From Ruegeria sp. SCSIO 43209 (lineage in GTDB: Bacteria; Pseudomonadota; Alphaproteobacteria; Rhodobacterales; Rhodobacteraceae): 64,000 nt of DNA. The position numbers and the translations under genes are program-made. The number at the start of each line of letters is the position of its first letter. Positions within the stretch are counted from its first letter, which is position 1. The notes under the pieces were generated by a model. That model saw nothing but the letters and a program-made list of their open reading frames with translations. It made no database searches and had not been told where the DNA came from. This document shows, one piece after another, positions 1-8,880 of this stretch. Location: assembly GCF_019904295.1 (NCBI RefSeq), contig NZ_CP065359.1, forward strand, positions 2,195,001-2,259,000, given 5' to 3'.

Positions 1-10
1 GCCTACGCAC

Positions 11-325
11 ATGCGTCATTTGAACGGCGGGCAGCCCATGCTGACACCCGTCAGTGAGTTTCAGGATGGAATGGGTATCATTGAAACGCTGCCGCCGACT
101 CCGGTCGAGCTGTTTCACATCTGTGTCGCCCGACATTCCGTGATTCGGGTCGATGGCCTGCAATTCGAGACCTATCATCCGGGCATCAACGCAGTCCGAA
201 TGATCAGTCACTCTTTGCGTTCGATCTATTTGAATCTATTCTCACATATCGAATCATTGAATGATTTTGGGCCGTTGCTCTTGCCAAGAGCCGGCGATGG
301 TGAAATTGACGCTATGACAGCGTGA
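11..325 (+). CDS. Hypothetical protein, possibly 5'-truncated by the window edge
   Basis: An open frame of up to 104 codons. No family is recognised. The frame is also open upstream to the window edge, so the true start may lie outside; an internal ATG (residue 10) is another option. The product has no clear signal peptide or membrane segment and no catalytic motif that I can identify. It is followed by about 120 bp without a convincing gene before the convergent lrp gene. It could be a spurious frame. Confidence 0.3.
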   Translation: MRHLNGGQPMLTPVSEFQDGMGIIETLPPTPVELFHICVARHSVIRVDGLQFETYHPGINAVRMISHSLRSIYLNLFSHIESLNDFGPLLLPRAGDGEIDAMTA

Positions 326-443
326 ACTGGTTAACTATTACTGCAAGCGTGGGGCATTATGCAGATTTTACTGAGTTGGGTTTTAACCCTTGCACTGGCA
401 GCGATGCTGCCACCCTGTCCTGTGGATCAAACAAGAGGTAGGT

Positions 444-944
444 TCAGGCCGTCCGGTTCATCCGGTCTTCCAGTACGTCAAATGGTACGCCTGGCTCGTC
501 TTTTGCGCCTCGGATAACAAGCGAAGTCTTGACGCTGGCCACGTTTGGCGTGGTCAGCAACTCGCCTGTCAGAAATTGCTGAAAACTGCTGAGATCCGGT
601 GCGACGCACTTCAGGATGAAATCAACCTCGCCATTCAGCATGTGGCATTCGCGAACCAATGGCCATTCCCGACACCGGTCTTCAAAAGCGCTGAGCTCGG
701 ATTCGGCCTGACTTTCAAGTCCGACCATGGCAAAGACCTGCACTTCAAACCCAAGCTCGCGGGCGTTCACCTCGGCATGATAGCCGCGAATGTACCCCGA
801 ATCTTCCAGCGTCCGCACCCGTCGCAGGCAAGGAGGAGCGGATATTCCTACGCGCTTGGCAAGCTCAACATTGGTCATACGGCCATCGGCCTGCAGTTCC
901 GCAAGAATTTTGCGGTCGATTTCATCCAACCGGGTCGTGACCAT
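444..944 (-). CDS. Lrp/AsnC family transcriptional regulator
   Basis: A 166-residue protein with the two-part Lrp/AsnC layout. The N-terminal winged helix-turn-helix covers about residues 5-60, with the family's LDEIDRKIL opening and an NVELAKRVGIS recognition region. A C-terminal RAM/effector-binding domain covers about 70-150. The ATG at 944 is preceded by AGGAG at good spacing. It is divergent from trxB with about 230 bp between them, so it may control itself and possibly trxB. Members of this family usually respond to amino acids; the ligand here cannot be read from sequence. Confidence 0.9.
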   Translation of the reverse strand: MVTTRLDEIDRKILAELQADGRMTNVELAKRVGISAPPCLRRVRTLEDSGYIRGYHAEVNARELGFEVQVFAMVGLESQAESELSAFEDRCREWPLVRECHMLNGEVDFILKCVAPDLSSFQQFLTGELLTTPNVASVKTSLVIRGAKDEPGVPFDVLEDRMNRTA

Positions 945-1171
945 CGAATGCTCCTGAGTTTTTCAGTTGTTATATCAGCAGCCCCGAGAGGCGCAATAAT
1001 ATTTCACAGCCACGCAATTTTCGTTATTTCAGATACATAATTGGCCGCAATGCCAATCATTAGGCACATCACGGACCTGCAATATGAAGGGGCTTTAAGC
1101 CCTGCCCTGCGGTCGCTATATCGATCCGCACCGGACAACATGTCCGCCGAGGCAGTTTGAGTGAGGATACC

Positions 1172-2113
1172 ATGGCCGAAACACGACACACCAAGGTTCT
1201 GATCATCGGGTCGGGACCTGCAGGATACACCGCGGGCGTTTATGCAAGCCGGGCCATGTTGGAACCGATCCTGGTGCAGGGTATCGAACCCGGTGGACAA
1301 CTGACCACCACAACCGAGGTGGAAAACTGGCCGGGTGACACCGAGGTTCAGGGGCCAGACCTGATGGTTCGGATGCAGGATCACGCCAAGGCAATGGGAT
1401 GCGAAGTGATCGGCGATATCATCAGCGATCTCGATCTAAGCCAGCGTCCCTTCACAGCCAAAGGCGACAGTGGCACCGTCTACACCGCCGACGCGGTGAT
1501 TCTGGCAACGGGCGCACGAGCCAAGTGGTTAGGCATTCCCTCGGAAGAGAAATTTAAAGGGTTTGGCGTATCAGCCTGTGCCACCTGTGACGGCTTCTTC
1601 TATCGCGGTCAGGAAATCGTTGTGATCGGCGGCGGAAATACTGCCGTAGAAGAAGCGCTGTTCCTGACCAACTTCGCAAGCAAAGTCACTCTGATCCACC
1701 GCCGCGATGAGTTGCGAGCTGAAAAGATCCTTCAGGATCGGCTGTTCAAGAACGAAAAGATCGAGCCGCTTTGGTTTCACGAACTGGATGAGGTGATCGG
1801 AACCGATGCCCCACTGGGTGTGGAAGGCGTCAAGGTCAAGAATGTAAAGACCGGCGAAATCACGGAGATTCCGTGCAAAGGCGTATTTGTCGCTATCGGC
1901 CACGCCCCGGCAAATGAGCTGGTCAAAGATACGCTGGAAACCCACATGGGTGGCTACGTCGTGACCAAGCCGGGCACGACGCAAACTTCGGTTCCGGGAG
2001 TTTTCGCTGCCGGAGACCTGACCGACCACGTATACCGTCAGGCTGTGACAAGCGCCGGTATGGGCTGCATGGCCGCGCTGGATGCAGAACGATTCTTGGC
2101 GGAGAACGACTAA
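1172..2113 (+). CDS. trxB: Thioredoxin-disulfide reductase
   Basis: A 313-residue FAD/NADPH enzyme that reduces thioredoxin in the cytoplasm. Visible features are the N-terminal dinucleotide fold [10 protein letters not shown], the redox-active disulfide CATCDG at about residue 137, the NADPH-binding [10 protein letters not shown], and the C-terminal FAD motif with FAAGDLTD. The ATG at 1172 was chosen because GTGAGGAT precedes it; an in-frame TTG at 1157 would add five residues. Length matches the low-molecular-weight TrxB class. A RES-domain gene begins two bases after the stop and is probably co-transcribed. Confidence 0.97.
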   Translation: MAETRHTKVLIIGSGPAGYTAGVYASRAMLEPILVQGIEPGGQLTTTTEVENWPGDTEVQGPDLMVRMQDHAKAMGCEVIGDIISDLDLSQRPFTAKGDSGTVYTADAVILATGARAKWLGIPSEEKFKGFGVSACATCDGFFYRGQEIVVIGGGNTAVEEALFLTNFASKVTLIHRRDELRAEKILQDRLFKNEKIEPLWFHELDEVIGTDAPLGVEGVKVKNVKTGEITEIPCKGVFVAIGHAPANELVKDTLETHMGGYVVTKPGTTQTSVPGVFAAGDLTDHVYRQAVTSAGMGCMAALDAERFLAEND

Positions 2114-2114
2114 G

Positions 2115-2573
2115 ATGATCACAGAATTCTCCGGCCTCGTCTGGAGAATTCTGTTCCGCACCCAATCGGGTGACCCGCTCTCATCGGCCCGTGCCCCCGA
2201 AGGACGGTTTCATCATTCTGGCCAATTCGCGCTTTACGCGTCGCTTAGCGCTGAAGGGGCCGGGATCGCCATTCGGCGCTATGTCTCGCAGTGCGACCCT
2301 CCACGGACGATCCATCGCTTGAAGATATCCAAGGCGCAAGTATTGGATTTGCGGGGGCAACCTTCTGCCTCGATCGTCTGGCAAGACATGCGGGCAACCG
2401 GCATACCCTCTCCAACATGGCGATTTTCGGACAAGGCCCGCACATACGGCGCGGATGGACTGCTATACAGTTCGCGCTCGCGTCCTAAACTGAGCCATTT
2501 GGTGTTGTTCAACGCAGAACACCAGATGATACAAACCGCAGGTGCCCCCTGCGACTGGTTCCCCGAAAGGTGA
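2115..2573 (+). CDS. RES-domain protein (NAD+-degrading toxin family)
   Basis: A 152-residue protein carrying a RES fold. The N-terminal block has WRILFR followed by EGRFHHSG and ALYAS, then a downstream Ala-rich helix. The late block has YGADGLLYSSRSRP leading into a hydrophobic strand. These are the positions of the conserved Arg, Tyr/Ser and C-terminal Ser of the family. Studied RES proteins degrade or phosphorolyse NAD+ and usually pair with an Xre-type antitoxin; no antitoxin gene is adjacent. The ATG lies two bases after the trxB stop and uses GGAGAA inside trxB, so it is probably translated from the trxB transcript. The role in this short orphan version is unknown. Confidence 0.8.
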   Translation: MITEFSGLVWRILFRTQSGDPLSSARAPEGRFHHSGQFALYASLSAEGAGIAIRRYVSQCDPPRTIHRLKISKAQVLDLRGQPSASIVWQDMRATGIPSPTWRFSDKARTYGADGLLYSSRSRPKLSHLVLFNAEHQMIQTAGAPCDWFPER

Positions 2574-2645
2574 CCGCGCCTATCTTGACCGGCACCCGGC
2601 ACCGTATCAGGATCAACCATAGTAACGCGAAGAACAGGTGAGCTT

Positions 2646-4331
2646 TTGGAAAACGTTCTTTGGCGCGGCGGATGGATGAGCCGGCTCAGAATCGCAAGCG
2701 GCCTCGTGCTGTTTGTCTTTGCGTTCTTTCATTTCATCAATATCGGCCTTGGTCTGTTTCACACTGATTTGCTGCACGGGATGCAGGGCGGACGTAAAGC
2801 TGTCAGCCGTAATGAGATCGGCAGCGTCGTGATATATGGCGCATTGCTGATGCACATGGGACTGGCGCTTATCTCACTCGCGCAGCGCCGGACGCTCAGA
2901 ATGCCTTTCAGCGTCGCGCTTCAGGTTATTCTTGGCCTGTTGATCCCGCTGCAGCTTATCTCACATTTGGTTCAGACCCGATACGCGCATGAGATTTTTG
3001 GGGTGAATGATGAAATGGGTTACATCATCATTCTGATGTGGCCCAGCACCGCGATCTGGTTCCAAAGCCTATTACTTCTGCTGGTGTGGGTCCACGGATG
3101 TATTGGGCTGCACATGTGGTTACGGTTGACCACATGGTGGCGCGCGATGGTTCCATATCTGATCGGTCTCGCCGTCTTTGTACCGGGCTTCGCCTTCGCA
3201 GGCCTTCTGACCGAGGGGCGGCGTATCTGGGCCGATTTTGCCGACCCCGATCTACGAGAACAGTATGTCGAATACTATAACTGGCCTTCGCAAGAAGAGT
3301 TTCAGTCTTTGTTTTCCGTCACAGACTATGCGCAGTGGGTATTCTGGGCCGCGCTTGCACTAACAGGCTTGGTCTATCTCGGGCGCAGGCTTTGGCGGCG
3401 GCGGCATTCGGTGCGGGTGCGCTATGTCAACGGTCCAGAAGTTGTTTCGGAGAAGGGCATGACCCTTTTGGAGATGTCGCGCGCAAACGGCATCCCACAT
3501 ACCGCGCTGTGTGGCGGCAAGGGGCGCTGCACGACCTGTCGCGTTGTGGTTGAAGATGGCGCCGATCAGTTGCACCCACCAACCGAAGTTGAAGCCCGCA
3601 GCCTGAAAGCGATCAGCGCGCCAGAGGGGACCCGCCTGGCCTGCCAGATGCGGCCGTCCGACCCGCTCACTGTATTTCGTGTTTTCCGCCCCGACGGCGC
3701 GCGTGATCGTGCGCATGCGAGCCAGGGGCAAGAACGGCAGCTGGCGGTTCTGTTTCTGGACATGCGCGGGTTCACCGCCCGCACAACGGGGCAATTGCCG
3801 TATGATATCGTTTTTCTGTTGAATCGTTTCTTTGACGCAATTGTCCCAGCAATCACGGCACAAGGCGGGGTTGTCGACAAATACATGGGCGATGGGTTGC
3901 TGGCGATGTTCGAAACAGCCAACGCCGCAAGTTCGGCAAGTGCCGGTCTGAGGGCAGCGGCCGGGATCGGACACGCATTGGAGCGTTTCAACCAGCAGCT
4001 CCAAGCAGAAGGCAGCCAACCTGTGCGCATTGGTATGGGTCTACATCTTGGTGATCTTGTGCTGGGCGAAATCGGAGCGGCTAAACACGCGCCACGCACC
4101 ATCATTGGAGACGCTGTAAACGTTGCCAGCCGTTTGGAGGCTGAAACCAAAGCACTGGGGGTCGAACTCCTTGTATCGGACAAGGTTTTGGACGCGGCTG
4201 GATTACAATGTGATCCCCGCGATCTGCGGGAATTCAGCCTGCGCGGTGTCTCTGAACCTGTCCCCGCCCTGCCCGTCAGGCACGCAGCCGACCTTGAGTC
4301 GCAAACCTCACCACTGGAACAGATTGCCTGA
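2646..4331 (+). CDS. Membrane adenylate/guanylate cyclase with 2Fe-2S ferredoxin domain
   Basis: A 561-residue fusion. Residues about 10-250 contain several membrane helices, with His residues in HFINIGLG, HMGLAL, SHLVQT and WVHGCIGLHMW that could bind heme. A plant-type 2Fe-2S ferredoxin domain follows (about 255-350) with the cluster motif CGGKGRCTTC plus a later Cys in LACQM. A class III nucleotide cyclase domain occupies about 360-540, with LFLDMRGFTART, VDKYMGDGLLAMF and GDAVNVASRLE carrying the metal-binding Asp residues. It probably makes cAMP in response to membrane redox state. TTG 2646 follows AGGTGAG; the ATG at 2676 (551 residues) is an equally plausible start. The gene stands alone. 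Confidence 0.88.
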   Translation: MENVLWRGGWMSRLRIASGLVLFVFAFFHFINIGLGLFHTDLLHGMQGGRKAVSRNEIGSVVIYGALLMHMGLALISLAQRRTLRMPFSVALQVILGLLIPLQLISHLVQTRYAHEIFGVNDEMGYIIILMWPSTAIWFQSLLLLLVWVHGCIGLHMWLRLTTWWRAMVPYLIGLAVFVPGFAFAGLLTEGRRIWADFADPDLREQYVEYYNWPSQEEFQSLFSVTDYAQWVFWAALALTGLVYLGRRLWRRRHSVRVRYVNGPEVVSEKGMTLLEMSRANGIPHTALCGGKGRCTTCRVVVEDGADQLHPPTEVEARSLKAISAPEGTRLACQMRPSDPLTVFRVFRPDGARDRAHASQGQERQLAVLFLDMRGFTARTTGQLPYDIVFLLNRFFDAIVPAITAQGGVVDKYMGDGLLAMFETANAASSASAGLRAAAGIGHALERFNQQLQAEGSQPVRIGMGLHLGDLVLGEIGAAKHAPRTIIGDAVNVASRLEAETKALGVELLVSDKVLDAAGLQCDPRDLREFSLRGVSEPVPALPVRHAADLESQTSPLEQIA

Positions 4332-4531
4332 GAATGCGCCTAATGAGCCTGAGCGGCGGGATTTTTTCAATAACCTGAAACAAAAAACAGAAAACCGTTC
4401 CATTTCGAGAAAAAACCACGCATTTCATCCTTAGTTTTTGCAAGTCTATGGACTTCACCCTCAGGCCGAGGCACATGCCCTGCAAACACCCTTGAAACAA
4501 ATGCCAACAGAACTGCGATAAGAGTTTTCCG

Positions 4532-6250
4532 ATGACGATGTTAAGCAATCTGGCCCCTATCTCCGAACTGTATGTTTCCTACGAGTCTGCGCAGAAACTC
4601 AAGATAGAAGCCGCTGATCTGACCAGCTGGGATCTTAAGCCCCGGCAGATTTGCGATCTGGAACTGCTTATGAACGGCGGGTTCAATCCGCTCAAAGGTT
4701 TCCTGAGCGAAGCGGACTATGACAACGTGGTCGAAAACATGCGCCTCGCCGATGGAACACTTTGGCCAATGCCGATCACCTTGGATGTTGATGAGGATTT
4801 TGCCGCATCGATCGAGCTGGGCCAGGATATTGCCCTGCGCGATCAGGAAGGCGTGATCCTCGGCACCATGACCGTGACCGACCGCTGGACACCAGACAAG
4901 GCGCGTGAGGCGGAAAAGGTCTTTGGCGCTGATGATGATGCGCACCCGGCTGTGAATTACCTGCACAATGTAGCGGGCAAAGTTTATCTGGGCGGCCCGG
5001 TCACTGGCATCCAGCAGCCCGTGCATTACGATTTCAAAGCCCGCCGCGACACGCCGAACGAGCTACGCGCCTATTTCCGCAAAGTGGGCTGGCGCCGGAT
5101 CGTTGCGTTCCAGACCCGTAACCCTTTGCACCGTGCGCATCAGGAATTGACCTTCCGTGCTGCAAAAGAAGCACAGGCCAACTTGCTAATTCATCCCGTG
5201 GTTGGCATGACCAAACCGGGCGATGTGGATCATTTCACCCGCGTGCGTTGCTACGAAGCCGTGTTGGATAAATATCCGGCCTCGACTACGTCGATGTCGC
5301 TGCTGAACCTTGCGATGCGCATGGCTGGCCCGCGCGAGGCAGTCTGGCACGGGTTGATCCGCGCAAACCACGGCTGCACCCATTTCATCGTCGGTCGTGA
5401 CCACGCAGGTCCGGGCAAAAACTCTGCCGGTGAGGATTTCTACGGCCCCTATGATGCGCAAGACTTGTTCCGAAAATATCAGGACGAGATCGGCGTCGAG
5501 ATGGTCGATTTCAAACATATGGTCTACGTGCAGGAACGCGCGCAATACGAGCCGAATGACGAGATCCTGGACAAGGACAACGTCACGATCCTCAACATCT
5601 CGGGAACTGAACTGCGCCGCCGTCTGCGCGAAGGGCTGGAGATTCCTGACTGGTTTTCGTTCCCCGAAGTTGTTCAGGAACTGCGCAACCGCTTCCCGCC
5701 GCGCTCGCAACAGGGATTCACCGTGTTTTTCACCGGTTTTTCAGGCTCGGGCAAATCCACCATTGCCAACGCCTTGATGGTCAAGCTGATGGAGACCGGG
5801 GATCGTCCGGTTACCCTGCTGGACGGGGATATCGTGCGTAAGAACCTGTCTTCGGAACTGGGCTTTTCGAAGGAACATCGCGATCTGAACATCCGCCGCA
5901 TCGGTTATGTCGCGTCTGAGATAACCAAGAACGGCGGTATTGCCATTTGTGCTCCTATCGCGCCTTACGCAACTACCCGTCGTGCTGTGCGTGAAGAGAT
6001 CGAACAATTCGGTGCATTTTGCGAGGTGCATGTCGCGACCAGCATTGAAGAATGCGAGCGCCGAGACCGCAAGGGTCTGTACAAACTGGCACGTGAGGGC
6101 AAGATCAAAGAGTTCACGGGGATTTCCGACCCTTACGACGCCCCTGAAGACCCAGAGCTGCGCGTCGAGACCGAGAATGTCGAGGTTGACAACTGCGCAC
6201 ATCAGGTTCTGCTTAAGCTGGAAAGCATGGGGCTGATTGCAGCATCCTGA
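4532..6250 (+). CDS. sat-cysC: Bifunctional ATP sulfurylase / APS kinase
   Basis: A 572-residue fusion that activates sulfate to APS and then PAPS. The N-terminal sulfurylase half (about 1-390) shows QTRNPLHRAH and GRDHAGPGKN, the nucleotide and sulfate binding motifs. The C-terminal APS kinase half (about 395-572) starts with the P-loop GFSGSGKST, followed by LDGDIVRKNL and DLNIRRIGYV. The fusion order is sulfurylase then kinase, unlike CysN-CysC fusions. Two ATGs (4532, 4538) are possible. The gene is monocistronic, with about 200 bp of upstream non-coding sequence and a strong terminator just after it. No other cys genes are in the window. Confidence 0.96.
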   Translation: MTMLSNLAPISELYVSYESAQKLKIEAADLTSWDLKPRQICDLELLMNGGFNPLKGFLSEADYDNVVENMRLADGTLWPMPITLDVDEDFAASIELGQDIALRDQEGVILGTMTVTDRWTPDKAREAEKVFGADDDAHPAVNYLHNVAGKVYLGGPVTGIQQPVHYDFKARRDTPNELRAYFRKVGWRRIVAFQTRNPLHRAHQELTFRAAKEAQANLLIHPVVGMTKPGDVDHFTRVRCYEAVLDKYPASTTSMSLLNLAMRMAGPREAVWHGLIRANHGCTHFIVGRDHAGPGKNSAGEDFYGPYDAQDLFRKYQDEIGVEMVDFKHMVYVQERAQYEPNDEILDKDNVTILNISGTELRRRLREGLEIPDWFSFPEVVQELRNRFPPRSQQGFTVFFTGFSGSGKSTIANALMVKLMETGDRPVTLLDGDIVRKNLSSELGFSKEHRDLNIRRIGYVASEITKNGGIAICAPIAPYATTRRAVREEIEQFGAFCEVHVATSIEECERRDRKGLYKLAREGKIKEFTGISDPYDAPEDPELRVETENVEVDNCAHQVLLKLESMGLIAAS

Positions 6251-6276
6251 TCACTTAAGACGAAAAAATACATCAA

Positions 6277-6305
6277 AGGCCCTCAGATTTCTGAGGGCCT
6301 TTTTC
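6277..6305 (+). terminator. Rho-independent terminator of sat-cysC
   Basis: A perfect 10-bp stem AGGCCCTCAG / CTGAGGGCCT with an ATTT loop, followed directly by a T run. It lies 26 bp after the sat-cysC stop and before the convergent PhzF gene. Confidence 0.93.
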
Positions 6306-6322
6306 GCAGGTGCGGGTCTGGT

Positions 6323-7201
6323 TCAGTCGGGCAAATTCACCTGCCCGCGCATCAGGACATGGCCGCGCCCGGCAACTTTGATCCCCGTCATCGCATCCGA
6401 AGGTCCAACGCGTGTCACGGTCGCCTGACCGGGGCGGCCCATGTCATGGCCCTGTTCGGCGATGAATGTCTCTTTGTCCATCAGTCCGTGTTTCCAGAGA
6501 TAGGCCGCCATCGCACCGGTGGCCGATCCGGTGAACGGGTCCTCGGGCGGGCTGGGGGGCGCCATCATCAGGCGCGAGAATGTGTCGCCCGTAGTCGTTG
6601 CGCCTTTCAGTGTTACAAGAAACGGTTCAGCCATGTCCGACCCCGAGAAACCGGCCTTTTCGGTAATATGACTGAGCAAAGCAACATCCAGCTTGGCAGC
6701 GCGCAGCGCCTCGTGATCGCGCAGGACCGTAATGCAAAAGGGCAGACCGGTTGAAACGAACTGCGGTGGAGAAATTACCAACTCTTCCGGCAGGCTGATG
6801 GCGGTGGCAACCAGATCTGCGGGCACATGATCGCCGAATCGCGGGGCGACCTGCGTCATTTCGATGTCATCACCATTTAGTTTGATCGATACAATCCCTG
6901 CTCCGGTCTCAAGCGTCAGAGCATCACCCTGAAACAACCCCCGTGATCGCATCGCCGCAACGGTTGCGATGGTCGGGTGCCCGGCGAAAGGGATTTCCCG
7001 GCTGGCCAGGAAGTACCGGACCCGGATATCGGCCACATCGGATGGCCCGGTAAATGTGCATTCAACCAGAGACGTTTCGCGCACATATGCCATGCAAACC
7101 GCTTCCGACAGCCCTGCGCCCCTATGCACAACTGCGCAGCCGTTGCCACCAAAGGCCTGATCGCTGAACGCATCCACCCAATCGAAATCATACCAGCTCA
7201 T
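6323..7201 (-). CDS. PhzF family isomerase
   Basis: A 292-residue protein of the PhzF/diaminopimelate-epimerase fold. The N-terminus has FGGNGCAVV, the catalytic Glu lies in ETSLVECTF, and FAGHPTIATVAAM and DPFTGSATGAMAAYL match the two family signatures. Substrates vary widely in this family, so no reaction is assigned. The ATG at 7201 is preceded by AGGAG; the longer frame to 7258 lacks a ribosome site. It is transcribed toward sat-cysC and ends just beyond that gene's terminator. It is probably not part of a phenazine pathway, as no other phz genes are present. Confidence 0.88.
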   Translation of the reverse strand: MSWYDFDWVDAFSDQAFGGNGCAVVHRGAGLSEAVCMAYVRETSLVECTFTGPSDVADIRVRYFLASREIPFAGHPTIATVAAMRSRGLFQGDALTLETGAGIVSIKLNGDDIEMTQVAPRFGDHVPADLVATAISLPEELVISPPQFVSTGLPFCITVLRDHEALRAAKLDVALLSHITEKAGFSGSDMAEPFLVTLKGATTTGDTFSRLMMAPPSPPEDPFTGSATGAMAAYLWKHGLMDKETFIAEQGHDMGRPGQATVTRVGPSDAMTGIKVAGRGHVLMRGQVNLPD

Positions 7202-7284
7202 CGCGCACTCCTGCGTTTCGATCAGCGGCACGATCACCGCTGAGGCAGAAAATGTCACGTCAATTCGGCGGAATGTTCGGTGGC

Positions 7285-7509
7285 CTAGTGAACGGCCACC
7301 GGGGACAGGTCATGTTCGCGTGCCAGTACAAAGGCCAGCTTGCGGTCGGCAACCAGTGCCAATTGCTGCCCATCGGAATCGTGGACAGCATACAGCTGAT
7401 CCAGATCGCCTGCCTGCTCTCGCAGATCCTGCGGAAGGTCTGCCACATCAACGGCCTTTACATAGACAATCCGATTGCCTTCGGCGTTGATCTCAATCGG
7501 TGTATTCAT
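7285..7509 (-). CDS. DUF1150 family small protein
   Basis: A 74-residue protein whose sequence matches the alphaproteobacterial DUF1150 family. These proteins commonly sit next to small heat-shock protein genes. The conserved part runs from about residue 10 to the end (YVKAVDVADLPQDL, LYAVHDSDG, ALVADR, LAREHDLSPV). It starts five bases after the Hsp20 stop, so the two are one transcript. The function is unknown. A GGTGGCC/GGCCACC inverted repeat overlaps its stop codon but lacks a T tract. Confidence 0.85.
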   Translation of the reverse strand: MNTPIEINAEGNRIVYVKAVDVADLPQDLREQAGDLDQLYAVHDSDGQQLALVADRKLAFVLAREHDLSPVAVH

Positions 7510-7514
7510 TGCTC

Positions 7515-7928
7515 TTACCCCTTCTTGATGTTGATTGTCTGAACCACGGTTTCAGGCACGGCGCGGGTCAGGTCCACATGCAGCAGACCGTTTTCCATGA
7601 TCGCCTCGCCCACCTCGACCCCGTCAGCCAGCACAAACATGCGCTGGAATTGACGCGCCGCGATGCCACGGTGCAGGAATATGCGCCCCTCGCTGTCGTC
7701 GCGCTGACGGCCCCGGATCACCAACTGGCGATCCTCGATGGTAATCGACAGGTCCTCTTCCGCGAACCCGGCCACCGCCAAGGTGATGCGATAGGAAAAA
7801 TCCGAGGTCTGCTCGATATTATAAGGCGGGTATCCTTCATTTCCGGCCTTTGCAGACCGTTCCAAAAGGCGTTCCAACTGCTCGAACCCCAAAAGATGCG
7901 GGTATGAGCCTAAGGTAAGTTTCGACAC
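7515..7928 (-). CDS. Hsp20 family small heat-shock protein
   Basis: A 137-residue protein with a central alpha-crystallin domain (about 35-125). Visible motifs are PPYNIE, the beta-sandwich LAVAGFAEEDLSITIEDRQL and the C-terminal ENGLLHVDL. It would bind unfolding proteins in the cytoplasm as an oligomeric holdase. The start is GTG at 7928 with AAGGAC eight bases upstream. It forms a two-gene unit with DUF1150. I could not make out a ROSE thermosensor in the 5' leader. It is of the IbpA/HspA class; the exact name is uncertain. Confidence 0.92.
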   Translation of the reverse strand: MSKLTLGSYPHLLGFEQLERLLERSAKAGNEGYPPYNIEQTSDFSYRITLAVAGFAEEDLSITIEDRQLVIRGRQRDDSEGRIFLHRGIAARQFQRMFVLADGVEVGEAIMENGLLHVDLTRAVPETVVQTINIKKG

Positions 7929-8093
7929 GTATTTTCGTCCTTCATTGTCAAAGCGACGTATTCTGCGGTCCCGATGTCGGCAACCGCGTGATATAGAATA
8001 TGGGAAGATACAGGGATGTCCACAAGGTCTGGCCGGATAAACCCTGACACACTATCTTGTGTTAGAAGCACCACTTGAAACACTGAGTCGTCC

Positions 8094-8318
8094 ATGAACG
8101 CACCCACCGATCTTTCGATGAAAACCGATGAAGTCCTGCGGGTGGAATTAGAGGTCTTTCGACGCCAGCACCGTGATTTGGACGAAGCGATCGAGGCCTT
8201 GCAGGCCAAGGGGACCTCGGACCAATTGACGATCAAGCGGCTAAAAAAGCAGAAACTGCGCCTGAAAGACATCATCCGTCTGATCGAAGACAGATTGACC
8301 CCCGATATCATCGCCTGA
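8094..8318 (+). CDS. YdcH (DUF465) family small protein
   Basis: A 74-residue, highly charged helical protein. Two helices (about 12-40 and 45-70) carry the family pattern [17 protein letters not shown] and [18 protein letters not shown]. The ATG at 8094 was used. It lies between the divergent hsp20 gene and purE, and 76 bp separate it from purE. Members are abundant in proteobacteria, but their role is unknown. Confidence 0.85.
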   Translation: MNAPTDLSMKTDEVLRVELEVFRRQHRDLDEAIEALQAKGTSDQLTIKRLKKQKLRLKDIIRLIEDRLTPDIIA

Positions 8319-8394
8319 GACGCGCGTACCGCATTGCCACATATGCGGATTTGGCTATAGTGCGCGCTCTTTCCGATGGCAGGGGCGTAAGCGG

Positions 8395-8880
8395 ATGAGC
8401 GATGTGAAAGTAGGGATCATCATGGGCAGCCAGTCGGACTGGCCTACGATGAAAGAGGCCGCCGATATTCTGGATGAGCTGGGCATCGCTTATGAGGCGC
8501 GGATCGTCTCGGCCCACCGCACGCCGGATCGCCTCTGGGATTATGGTAAAACCGCCGTGTCGCGCGGCTTGCAGGTCATTATCGCGGGCGCGGGTGGCGC
8601 GGCGCATTTGCCCGGCATGATGGCGTCGAAAACACGTGTGCCCGTGATTGGCGTTCCGGTGCAAACCCGCGCGTTGTCGGGCGTAGATTCTCTCTATTCC
8701 ATTGTGCAGATGCCCAAAGGTTTTCCGGTTGCGACCATGGCTATCGGTTCGGCCGGCGGGGCCAATGCGGGCCTGATGGCCGCAGGCATTCTGGCGCTGC
8801 AGGATGCCGCGCTTGCGGAACGGCTGGATGCCTGGCGCGAGGCCCTCTCTGCTTCGATCCCGGAAGAACCTCAGCAATGA
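8395..8880 (+). CDS. purE: N5-CAIR mutase (5-(carboxyamino)imidazole ribonucleotide mutase)
   Basis: A 161-residue class I PurE, which converts N5-CAIR to CAIR in de novo purine synthesis. The N-terminal [10 protein letters not shown] loop and SAHRTPDRL motif bind the substrate and supply the catalytic His. [11 protein letters not shown] and [15 protein letters not shown] follow. It is the first gene of a three-gene operon with a ProC-like gene and purK, joined by ATGA overlaps. Length is normal. Confidence 0.96.
   Translation: MSDVKVGIIMGSQSDWPTMKEAADILDELGIAYEARIVSAHRTPDRLWDYGKTAVSRGLQVIIAGAGGAAHLPGMMASKTRVPVIGVPVQTRALSGVDSLYSIVQMPKGFPVATMAIGSAGGANAGLMAAGILALQDAALAERLDAWREALSASIPEEPQQ

Noticed and set aside
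359..523. 54-codon frame with a signal-like start (MQILLSWVLTLALAA)
   Set aside because: It runs into the 3' end of the lrp gene on the other strand and has only a weak ribosome site; too little support.
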